Below, one piece after another: positions 1 to 5,556 of a stretch of DNA of 6,436 nucleotides (its first letter is position 1; every line of letters begins with the position of its first letter). Below the pieces are notes generated by a model that saw only the letters and a list, made by a program, of their open reading frames with translations, was not told where the DNA came from and made no database searches. The position numbers and the translations under genes are program-made. The stretch is from an uncultured Dialister sp. (GTDB lineage: Bacteria; Bacillota; Negativicutes; Veillonellales; Dialisteraceae). The stretch spans positions 1 to 6,436 of the forward strand of contig NZ_CAAFRZ010000066.1 in the NCBI RefSeq assembly GCF_900765565.1. The letters run 5' to 3'.

Positions 1-310
1 ATGGGCAGGCTAAGCGCCTTTTGTATTCAGGCCAAACTTGGAGGTCCTCTGTGGGCATCCTGCAGAGGATGCCCAAGCCGGGCTCATCATCGAGCATAGC
101 CTGCACATTAAGCGAGCACCTTAGAGCCCGGCCGAAGCACCCCCATCTCTAAGGCGGCACCCTTTAACGGATAATCTCGACAAAAAGGACAGCGTTCTTT
201 GTGAGAAATTCCGTACCCATACAGTTCCTTAGAGATGGCCGTCCTGCATAGGACTGCTGATCCAAGGTAAGTTGGCGCTTTCTCTGCACATAAAAGCGCC
301 TTTCTTTTAT
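1..310 (+). ncRNA. Structured plus-strand RNA of unknown class, ending in a terminator
   Basis: There is no credible protein gene here, but complementarity is dense. Perfect local helices are 53-61/66-74 (9 bp, 4-nt loop), 77-85/124-132 (9 bp) and 143-154/227-238 (12 bp). The last encloses a rod with colinear pairs 167-171/210-214, 175-178/203-206 and 180-184/198-202. Three long-range helices in register join the two ends: 12-18/274-280, 37-42/261-266 and 44-48/250-254. A further match, 5-11/98-104, would be a pseudoknot. The segment finishes in an intrinsic terminator on the same strand, and the next gene is convergent, so this looks like a standalone RNA and not a leader. The hallmarks I know for RNase P RNA, tmRNA, SRP RNA and common riboswitches are absent. 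6S RNA cannot be excluded, because it is poorly conserved in sequence, but the branched layout is unlike it. The 5' end is unproven and no promoter is visible inside the window. Confidence 0.45.
274..310 (+). terminator. Intrinsic terminator of the plus-strand RNA
   Basis: An 8-bp perfect GC-rich stem (274-281 with 293-300, 11-nt loop) is followed at once by TTTCTTTTAT. There is no T-run on the opposite side, so it acts on the plus strand only. The 5' arm can instead pair with 12-18, and the flanking 262-267/311-316 pair (ccaagg/ccttgg) encloses the whole hairpin. Confidence 0.75.
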
Positions 311-370
311 CCTTGGCCGAGTTATGACGAAGCAGTGCATAAAAATCCTTATGAAATCTGACTCTGCGAA

Positions 371-1654
371 TTAATCAGCGCTTCTCTGGCCATTTATTTT
401 AAATCTTTCCACCAGTTTCCCCCAGTCCACCATACCATCTTCATTTTCCGGAATTCCCTGAAAATGGAGGGGAATAGTCATGGGCGGGTGGGACAAGCCC
501 ATGGGGGAAAGGTGCCTGATTTCATCGGTGGATGGATACACCAGGGTTACGGTGCCGTATTCATGGCTGCCGGATTTCCATTTTTCAATAACTATTTTCA
601 TCCCAAAGGGGACTTTTTTCTCCAGGCTTTCCGGCAGTTCATAGGGACTAATATCCAATGCCGCCATGAGGATAGAAATATTGGAGTCGTGGCCGCAGAT
701 GTAAGTCAGTTTCCGGGTACTTTCCATTTCCGAAGAAATAAAATGGAGCAGCGGCGTACCTATGGCTTTCGCCAGTGACGGTGAGGAATAAAGGATCTGA
801 CCGTAAAGGTCCTTCAGATTTCCGATTTTTTCCCAGTCCTTTTTGCTCATTTCATGGCCAAAGGCTGCCTTTCTGTCATCTTCCGTTTCATAGTACTGGA
901 TGAGCAGGAAATCAGAAAGAGAATGGGCCAGTTTCAGGGAGCCCGCCATTTTTGGCTTTTTCCCTGTTTCGTAAGTCAGTTCCGTATCTCCCTCCCGGAA
1001 GCCGGTGAAGCTCCCTTCTTTCCATGCCTTCGAATCTTTCACATCCAGTACCTGCTCCAGCTCCGAATAATCGGTGGACAGATTCCCCTTGTTTTCCTCC
1101 AGGATTCGATGCCCATGGGACTCTGCCTCCCTTCGAAGGGCCTCCATTTCTTCTTCATTCAAAGAAGAAGGAATCTTCGTGCCAAACAGGGGATCCACGG
1201 GGCCCAGGGGCTTTCTGTACTTGATAGAAACGGACGCATCCGGAAGAAGGCCCGCTGAAAAATAATGGGCCGTGGCCACCGTCCGTTCCGAGGAGTCCGC
1301 AAAGAACCGGTAATTCCCATGAACCGGCGCTTCATGGGGCTTCATGAACTGTTCCTTTTCCAGATATTCCCGGAAATACTGGCCCATCATGGTTTCCAGC
1401 AGACCGCCCCGTTTGGACAGCTCCCCTGCCTTCGTATCGGACGTAAACCATGTATGGGGCGTCATGGCGTCAATTTTCTTTTTATCAGACCCCATAGGCG
1501 CCCGGAGGTTGTGGCGGCTGAAGATGACCACCTTCTCCAGCTGGTAATCCCGGTGTATTCCCTCCCGGGCCAGGGCCTCCGATGGCAGGAAGGCGAAAGA
1601 CACAGCCAGCAGGATAGCACAGGCCCTGATGGCAGAATGAATAGATATATGCAC
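371..1654 (-). CDS. agp: Agp-like periplasmic glucose-1-phosphatase / histidine acid phosphatase
   Basis: This is an exported phosphomonoesterase of the branch-2 histidine acid phosphatase family, expected to release phosphate from sugar phosphates (perhaps phytate) in the periplasm. From the chosen start it has 427 residues. A signal peptide occupies about 1-29, with a hydrophobic core and cleavage after EALA. The nucleophile motif RHNLRAP is at 47-53 with His48; Asn after His is typical of Agp, while AppA-type phytases have Gly. SERTVATA around 122-129 carries a phosphate-binding Arg, and the proton-donor motif GHDSN has His322-Asp323. As I recall E. coli Agp, similarity runs along the whole length, including DPLF, the QYYE region and the C-terminal DWGKLVERF. 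I prefer a GTG start because AGGAGA lies 12 nt upstream and a clean signal peptide follows. An ATG at 1696 lacks a ribosome site. The mature protein has a single Cys. No promoter is clear, and a palindromic block lies directly upstream. Confidence 0.9.
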   Translation of the reverse strand: MHISIHSAIRACAILLAVSFAFLPSEALAREGIHRDYQLEKVVIFSRHNLRAPMGSDKKKIDAMTPHTWFTSDTKAGELSKRGGLLETMMGQYFREYLEKEQFMKPHEAPVHGNYRFFADSSERTVATAHYFSAGLLPDASVSIKYRKPLGPVDPLFGTKIPSSLNEEEMEALRREAESHGHRILEENKGNLSTDYSELEQVLDVKDSKAWKEGSFTGFREGDTELTYETGKKPKMAGSLKLAHSLSDFLLIQYYETEDDRKAAFGHEMSKKDWEKIGNLKDLYGQILYSSPSLAKAIGTPLLHFISSEMESTRKLTYICGHDSNISILMAALDISPYELPESLEKKVPFGMKIVIEKWKSGSHEYGTVTLVYPSTDEIRHLSPMGLSHPPMTIPLHFQGIPENEDGMVDWGKLVERFKINGQRSAD

Positions 1655-1704
1655 TTTGTTAGTAAATCTCCTTTTGTGGTGGCTGATAGTCCACATGCCT
1701 GTGG

Positions 1705-1905
1705 ATGGGGCTAAAGGTGGTGGGTCGAGCACCGCTTCGCTGGCTCGACCGGGTGGCAGCTTCAACGTCGCTGCGCTCGTTGAAGCGGGGGCATAAGGGT
1801 AGATTCGCCGCCTTTGGCGGCTATACAACCTTATGACCCCAGCGCGAAGCGCCCACCACCCGGTGAACGAGCGAAGCGATGTTCACCCACCACCTTTAGC
1901 CCCAT
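1705..1905. repeat. 201-bp nested-palindrome element A (21-bp terminal inverted repeats)
   Basis: Perfect 21-bp inverted repeats (1705-1725 and 1885-1905) bound the block. Inside, a second-level stem pairs 1749-1756 with 1856-1863. Hairpins follow in order: 1723-1730/1743-1750 (8 bp, 12-nt loop), 1759-1767/1778-1786 (9 bp), 1792-1798/1829-1835 enclosing 1807-1812/1816-1821 (6 bp, loop ttt), 1842-1845/1849-1852 (loop gaa), and 1862-1868/1881-1887 (7 bp, 12-nt loop). The loops of the first and last hairpins are near reverse complements of each other, sharing GCTTCGCT. The block sits between the dapA terminator and agp. It could be a MITE/REP-like mobile repeat or a structured RNA. It is not coding. 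Confidence 0.75.
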
Positions 1906-1947
1906 GTATACGTATGGGCTTACACTCGCCCACCGTTACAGCCATAC

Positions 1948-1975
1948 AAAAAGCCTCTGCCCAAGGGCAGAAGCT
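1948..1975 (-). terminator. Intrinsic terminator downstream of dapA
   Basis: On the minus strand an 11-bp stem (1965-1975 with 1952-1962, one G-U pair, 2-nt loop) is followed by a run of five U (1952 to 1948). It begins 13 nt beyond the dapA stop and closes the dapB-asd-dapA unit, which separates it from agp. Confidence 0.85.
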
Positions 1976-1988
1976 TTCATGTCAAACC

Positions 1989-2900
1989 TTATTTCACCAG
2001 TCCGCCGTAGTCTTTCAGCATCTGGTATACATGGGCCTTTTCTTCTTCCGATGGTTCCACCATGGGGAGGCGGAAATGGCCGCCAGGCTGGCCTACAAGG
2101 TTTACAGCCGTCTTTACAGGCGTGGGGCTGGCAGTGAAGAACATGCCCTTGTTGATGGGGTATGTTTTGATGTGGAGGGCTCTTGCTTTTTCAAGGTCTC
2201 CCTTTTCGAAGGCATCCACCATGGCCAGCATATCATCGCCGATGACGTGGCTGGATACGGAAATGACACCGACGCCGCCGGCCATAAGGAGAGCCAGGGT
2301 GAATGCGTCGTCGCCGCTGTAAATCATGAAATCATCAGGAAGCAGGGCCTTTTCTTTGGTTACCTGGTCCCAGCTGCCGGTGGCATCTTTAATACCTACC
2401 ACATTCGGGCATTCGTCCACGATTCTCTTGATGGTCTCCGGCTGGATGGATACGCCGGTCCGGCCAGGCACATTGTACAGGACGATGGGCAGGTCCACAT
2501 GTTTGGCTACAGCCCGGAAGTGCTGGTACATGCCTTCCTGGTTCGGCTTTACATAGAACGGAACGATACAGAGAGCGCAGTCGATGCCGGTCTTCTTGGC
2601 CTCCCGGCCGAAGAGGATGGTATCCCTGGTGCTGATGGTACCGATGTTACCCATGACCGGAACTTTTTTGCCCGGTGCATTTCTGCCGACAGCGTCCACA
2701 ATAACCTGATAGAGTTTCAGTTTTTCTTCCGAAGTCATGGTCGCTCCTTCACCGGTGGTGCCACCGACGAGGATGCCTTCAGAGCCATGGGCTACCAGAT
2801 GTTTTGCCAGGGCTACCGCCCCTTCATAATCTACAGAACCGTCTTCTTTGAATGGAGTAATCATGGCGGTAATAACCCGTCCGAATTTTGCTGTTGCCAT
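1989..2900 (-). CDS. dapA: 4-hydroxy-tetrahydrodipicolinate synthase
   Basis: DapA condenses pyruvate with aspartate semialdehyde, the first committed step of the diaminopimelate/lysine pathway in the cytoplasm. The 303-residue protein is a class I aldolase of the NAL/DHDPS family and only slightly longer than usual. It has the GGTTGEG loop (Thr48-Thr49), Tyr116 in VPFYVKPNQEG, LYNVPGRTG with Tyr142 and Arg147, the Schiff-base lysine Lys171 in GIKDATG, and the GGVGVISV strand near 208-215. The start was set at ATG 2900 because AAGGAG stands 8 nt upstream and MATAKFGRVITAMITPF is the normal N-terminus; the frame stays open for 16 codons further without support. It is the last gene of the cluster, 70 nt after asd, and a terminator follows. 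Confidence 0.97.
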   Translation of the reverse strand: MATAKFGRVITAMITPFKEDGSVDYEGAVALAKHLVAHGSEGILVGGTTGEGATMTSEEKLKLYQVIVDAVGRNAPGKKVPVMGNIGTISTRDTILFGREAKKTGIDCALCIVPFYVKPNQEGMYQHFRAVAKHVDLPIVLYNVPGRTGVSIQPETIKRIVDECPNVVGIKDATGSWDQVTKEKALLPDDFMIYSGDDAFTLALLMAGGVGVISVSSHVIGDDMLAMVDAFEKGDLEKARALHIKTYPINKGMFFTASPTPVKTAVNLVGQPGGHFRLPMVEPSEEEKAHVYQMLKDYGGLVK

Positions 2901-2920
2901 TTTTTTCTCTCCTTTTCCTG

Positions 2921-2964
2921 CCGCTTCCCAGGGAAGCGGGATACTCACTGATTCTGTGAATCAG
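2921..2964. other. Two perfect short hairpins in the asd-dapA spacer
   Basis: Two palindromes sit in the 70-nt spacer. One pairs 2921-2928 with 2932-2939 (8 bp, loop cag) and the other pairs 2948-2954 with 2958-2964 (7 bp, loop tgt). Neither is followed by a T-run on the minus strand, so they are not intrinsic terminators. The first ends about 5 nt before the dapA ribosome-binding region. They could affect mRNA processing, stability or dapA translation; the function is not known. Confidence 0.6.
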
Positions 2965-2970
2965 GAAATT

Positions 2971-4008
2971 TTATTGAATCATATCATGCTGGATCATATA
3001 TTCTGCAATCTGCAGTGCATTGAGTGCAGCGCCTTTACGGATCTGGTCCCCGCAGGCCCAGAGGTTGATGCCGTTTTCCGCATACAGATCCTTACGGATA
3101 CGGCCTACGGCTACATCGGTCTTATTGGATGTATCCAAAGGCATGGGGTAAATCATATTCTTAATATCATCCACCAGTACGGCACCCTTGAAGCCTTCGA
3201 TGGCTTTCTTCACCTGGTCCGTGGTGAGATGGTCTTCAGTTTCGATATAAATGGATTCCGCATGGCTCCGGATGACCGGTACCCGGACAGCGGTGGGCGT
3301 AATGGCGATGGTATCGTCGTGGAAAATCTTGTGGGTCTCATTGACCATCTTCATTTCTTCCTTGGTATAGTCATTATCAAGGAATACGTCGATCTGGGGA
3401 ATCACGTTATAGGCAATCTGGTAATGCTTCGGCAGGCTGGCGGAAGGAAGGATCTTCGGCGTATAGCTTTCGCCCTTCGCAATGGCCGCAGCTTCATCCA
3501 GCAGTTCATCAATGCCGTCTTTACCGGCGCCGGATACCGCCTGGTAGGTGCTGACGATAATCCTCTTGATCCGGGAAATATCATAAATCGGCTTCAGTGC
3601 CATCAGCATGATAATGGTGGAGCAGTTCGGATTGGCGATAATGCCCTTATGCCATGCAATATCTTCCGGGTTGATTTCCGGAATAACAAGGGGCACTTCC
3701 GGATCCATACGGAAAGTGGAAGAATTATCGATGACAACGGCTCCCCTTTTCGCCGCTTCCGGTGCCAGGGTCTTGCTGATGCTGCCACCGGCAAAAAGGG
3801 CGATATCGATATTTTCAAAGGACTCCGGTTTCGCCTCTTCCACGGTGTATTCCTTGCCCTTTACCATGATCTTCTTTCCTGCAGACCGGGCAGAAGCCAG
3901 GAGCTTCAGGGAAGCGAACTGAAAATCTCTTTCTTCAAAAAGGCGGATAAATTCCTGGCCTACGGCGCCGGTGGCACCAAGGACAGCAACGCGGGGCAGT
4001 TTACTCAT
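2971..4008 (-). CDS. asd: Aspartate-semialdehyde dehydrogenase
   Basis: Asd reduces L-aspartyl-4-phosphate with NADPH to aspartate semialdehyde, the substrate of DapA encoded next door and of homoserine dehydrogenase. The 345-residue length fits the family. The N-terminal Rossmann motif GATGAVG lies at 11-17 and the region around FAGGSISK follows. The catalytic cysteine is Cys129 in NPNCST, with Gln156 in STYQAVSGAG. The substrate-binding and acid/base segment is RVPVIRSH, with Arg242 and His249. The ATG has GAGGTG 5 nt upstream, and that site overlaps the dapB stop codon (TGAGGTG). With only 9 nt between the two genes, translation is probably coupled. dapA follows after a spacer with two hairpins. 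Confidence 0.97.
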   Translation of the reverse strand: MSKLPRVAVLGATGAVGQEFIRLFEERDFQFASLKLLASARSAGKKIMVKGKEYTVEEAKPESFENIDIALFAGGSISKTLAPEAAKRGAVVIDNSSTFRMDPEVPLVIPEINPEDIAWHKGIIANPNCSTIIMLMALKPIYDISRIKRIIVSTYQAVSGAGKDGIDELLDEAAAIAKGESYTPKILPSASLPKHYQIAYNVIPQIDVFLDNDYTKEEMKMVNETHKIFHDDTIAITPTAVRVPVIRSHAESIYIETEDHLTTDQVKKAIEGFKGAVLVDDIKNMIYPMPLDTSNKTDVAVGRIRKDLYAENGINLWACGDQIRKGAALNALQIAEYMIQHDMIQ

Positions 4009-4017
4009 AGAAGCACC

Positions 4018-4809
4018 TCATTCCAAATAATTTTCAAGACCATAGACAAAACCCTTGACAGTCATGCACTTCTTGCAGGCCAGCATGACGCCGGGCATGA
4101 AGGACTTCCTGTCCAGGGAATCGTGGCGGAGTGTCAGGATTTCACCATAGCCTCCGAAGAGAACTTCCTGGTGGGCCACATAGCCCGGAAGCCGTACGGA
4201 GTGAATGGTAATTCCTTCATACTTGCCGCCCCGCACGCCGGGAAGGCTTTCCTTTGTTTCATCGGGTTCCGGGGCGGAGGTCCGGGCTGCCGCCATTTTT
4301 TCAGCGGTCAGCTTGGCGGTACCGGAAGGAGCATCGTACTTGTGATTGTGATGGAGTTCAATAATTTCAGCATTCGGCATGTACCGGGAAATCTCGGCGG
4401 ATACCTTCATGAGAAGCACGGCACCCAGGGAGAAATTCGGTGCCACAAGGCCGTTGGCTCCGGTCTTTTCAGCAATCTTTGCCAGTTCATCCCGCTGGTC
4501 TGCGGTAAGGCCCGTGGTGCCGATAACCATGTTCACCCCATGGGTGAGGACGTATTTCGCATTTTCATAAATCACTTTGGGGCTGGTGAAATCCACCACC
4601 ACGTCCGGCTTTTCCTTGCTGAATTCTTCGTCCAGGGATTTGGAAATTACAATCCCGTTATGACCTTTTCCTACGGTTTCTCCAAGGTCTTTCCCAGCAG
4701 CACCGGGATCTACGGCACCCACGATTTCAAGGCCCTCTTCTGCCATGACGGAACGGACAACTTCGCTGCCCATGCGGCCAGCTGCGCCATTCACAACGAC
4801 TCTAATCAT
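4018..4809 (-). CDS. dapB: 4-hydroxy-tetrahydrodipicolinate reductase
   Basis: DapB reduces the product of DapA with NAD(P)H to tetrahydrodipicolinate, the branch precursor of meso-diaminopimelate and lysine. The protein has 263 residues, normal for the family. It shows the nucleotide-binding NGAAGRMG at 7-14, VVVDFTSP near 70-77, GTTG at 97-100, APNFSLG at 123-129, and the catalytic signature ELHHNHKYDAPSGTA at 151-165, with His153 as probable acid and Lys157. SVRLPGYVAHQEVLFGG near 204-220 fits Firmicutes DapB. The ATG is preceded by GGGGGAG at 8 nt. It is the first gene of the dapB-asd-dapA cluster and lies behind candidate promoters at 4870-4907. I see no lysine riboswitch in the short leader. 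Confidence 0.97.
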   Translation of the reverse strand: MIRVVVNGAAGRMGSEVVRSVMAEEGLEIVGAVDPGAAGKDLGETVGKGHNGIVISKSLDEEFSKEKPDVVVDFTSPKVIYENAKYVLTHGVNMVIGTTGLTADQRDELAKIAEKTGANGLVAPNFSLGAVLLMKVSAEISRYMPNAEIIELHHNHKYDAPSGTAKLTAEKMAAARTSAPEPDETKESLPGVRGGKYEGITIHSVRLPGYVAHQEVLFGGYGEILTLRHDSLDRKSFMPGVMLACKKCMTVKGFVYGLENYLE

Positions 4810-4869
4810 GAATTAACTCCCCCTTCTATGGCTCTGGAGCTGAAAAAAGCCCCCAGGCAACAATCTGTG

Positions 4870-4908
4870 ATTAGATTTATGGTAGTATAAATTGACAATA
4901 ACGTCAAT
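4870..4908 (-). promoter_or_regulatory. Overlapping promoters and operator-like inverted repeat before dapB
   Basis: On the minus strand TTGTCA (4898-4893), a 17-nt spacer and TCTAAT (4875-4870) make one sigma-70 candidate. TTGACG (4907-4902), a 17-nt spacer and TACCAT (4884-4879) make a weaker one. Both -35 boxes lie in an inverted repeat, attgac(6 nt)gtcaat, at 4891-4908, which could be a repressor operator. The expected leader is about 55 nt. Confidence 0.55.
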
Positions 4909-4949
4909 ATGGAAAATAAATAATTGTGACGGATTCTTGGATACATTGG

Positions 4950-4966
4950 GGTAGTATAAGTATAAT
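4950..4966 (+). promoter_or_regulatory. Possible plus-strand -10 element facing element B
   Basis: TATAAT at 4961-4966 stands five bases before the left terminal repeat of the palindromic element. The 10-mer ggtagtataa just before it (4950-4959) is repeated exactly at 4881-4890. The best -35, TTGGAT at 4937-4942 with an 18-nt spacer, is poor. If active, transcription would begin almost exactly at the element's edge. AT-rich chance is a real alternative. Confidence 0.25.
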
Positions 4967-4970
4967 CCGC

Positions 4971-5170
4971 AGTGGCTGAGGGGTAACGCCTTCGGCGAAG
5001 TGGCTCAGGGGAATGGCCTGCGGCCAAGGGGAAGGTGCGGCGCATAATATTTAGAAGCGCCGCAGAGTATATTATAGGCAGCTCTGCTGCAGAATACATC
5101 ATTTGTGCCGCTTTATGAATTGACGCGGCACACCATCCCCTCGGGCGTAGCCCGTTACCCCTCAGCCACT
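4971..5170. repeat. 200-bp nested-palindrome element B (18-bp terminal inverted repeats)
   Basis: Perfect 18-bp inverted repeats (4971-4988 and 5153-5170) bound the block. A second-level stem pairs 5028-5037 with 5131-5140 (9 of 10). Hairpins in order are 4987-4990/4994-4997 (loop ttc), 5014-5018/5022-5026 (loop tgc), 5036-5043/5057-5064 (8 bp, 13-nt loop), 5078-5082/5086-5090 (loop tct), 5104-5111/5125-5132 (8 bp, 13-nt loop) and 5142-5146/5150-5154 (loop gta). The motif agtggctgagggg recurs at 4999-5011 with one change. The block fills the gap between the rpmA terminator and the dapB promoter region. It matches element A in size and layout but not in sequence. Confidence 0.75.
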
Positions 5171-5187
5171 TGAGCCACCTCAGCCAC
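5161..5187. repeat. Three tandem 9-bp units at the right edge of element B
   Basis: CTCAGCCAC, TTGAGCCAC and CTCAGCCAC lie end to end at 5161-5169, 5170-5178 and 5179-5187. The first overlaps the terminal inverted repeat. The complementary 9-mer GTGGCTGAG or GTGGCTCAG appears twice at the left side, at 4972-4980 and 5000-5008, so the arm end seems to have been multiplied on both sides. Confidence 0.7.
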
Positions 5188-5223
5188 ATAAACATGTAAA
5201 TAGCATCAAAGTCAGACACATGC

Positions 5224-5254
5224 AAAAAGCCCCGGGAAATTATTTCCCGGAGCT
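5224..5254 (-). terminator. Intrinsic terminator after rpmA
   Basis: A stem of about 13 bp with one wobble or mismatch (5242-5254 with 5228-5240, loop effectively closed by AAT) is followed on the minus strand by five U. It begins 12 nt after the rpmA stop, so the rplU-prp-rpmA operon ends here. Its plus-strand tail is only moderately T-rich, so activity in the other direction would be weak. Confidence 0.88.
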
Positions 5255-5266
5255 TCTTATTTACTC

Positions 5267-5551
5267 TTATTCATTCACAGGATATACGCTGACCTGTCTC
5301 TTATACTTGCCGAGACGTTCGAAAGCGATTCTGCCTTCTGCAGTAGCAAAGAGGGTATCATCCTTGCCCAGCTTTACGTTCAGGCCGGGATGGAGATGAG
5401 TGCCTCTCTGGCGAACGATGATGTTGCCAGGTTTTGCAATCTGTCCTGCGTGCATCTTTGTACCAAGGCGCTGTGCGTTGGAGTCACGGCCGTTGCTTGT
5501 ACTGGAAGCACCTTTATGATGAGCGAATAACTGAAGATCAAAAAGTAACAT
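5267..5551 (-). CDS. rpmA: 50S ribosomal protein L27 with cleavable N-terminal leader
   Basis: L27 is a large-subunit protein whose N-terminus reaches toward the peptidyl-transferase centre. This copy has 94 residues, with the family core [29 protein letters not shown] and [11 protein letters not shown]. The first ten residues, [10 protein letters not shown], form the Firmicutes-type leader that Prp removes in species where this has been studied; the expected mature end starts HHKGAS. The start is ATG 5551, not the in-frame GTG at 5560. AAGGGGTG sits about 6 nt before the ATG, and [10 protein letters not shown] aligns with the usual MLKxxLQFFA. It lies 5 nt after the prp stop. The obg gene, a common downstream neighbour, is absent; a terminator follows directly. 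Confidence 0.97.
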   Translation of the reverse strand: MLLFDLQLFAHHKGASSTSNGRDSNAQRLGTKMHAGQIAKPGNIIVRQRGTHLHPGLNVKLGKDDTLFATAEGRIAFERLGKYKRQVSVYPVNE

Positions 5552-5556
5552 GTAAT

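Noticed and set aside
1..99. Short plus-strand frame starting with the first ATG
   Set aside because: Only 32 codons, no visible upstream context, and it coincides with the RNA helices; nothing supports translation.
1..310. RNase P RNA, tmRNA, SRP RNA, T-box, cobalamin or lysine riboswitch
   Set aside because: I looked for their conserved cores (such as the GGAAAGTCC of RNase P, the TTCGA T-arm and tag codons of tmRNA, the GGAAG core of SRP RNA and the TGGTACCGCG T-box) on both strands and did not find them.
1655..1828. In-frame extension of the phosphatase by 58 residues
   Set aside because: The added residues translate element A, precede the signal peptide and have no ribosome site; the GTG at 1654 is better supported.
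1833..2951. Plus-strand open frame of 372 codons
   Set aside because: It lies antisense to dapA and starts inside palindromic element A; no ribosome site and no recognisable domain.
4810..4869. Lysine riboswitch or attenuator before dapB
   Set aside because: The leader is only about 55 nt and has no terminator hairpin with a T-run and no lysine-box motifs; too short for that riboswitch.
2848..4890. Plus-strand open frame of 680 codons
   Set aside because: It lies antisense to asd and dapB, whose catalytic motifs are intact, crosses the asd-dapA and dapB upstream spacers, and its translation shows no family. It is a shadow of codon bias.
1705..5170. CRISPR array
   Set aside because: The repeats are inverted or nested, of different sequence, and not regularly spaced direct repeats with unique spacers; no cas gene is present.
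4806..5225. Minus-strand open frame of 139 codons ending at the dapB start
   Set aside because: It runs through all of element B and the dapB promoter region, so the reading is that of palindromic DNA. No convincing start signal, despite the 4-nt overlap with dapB.
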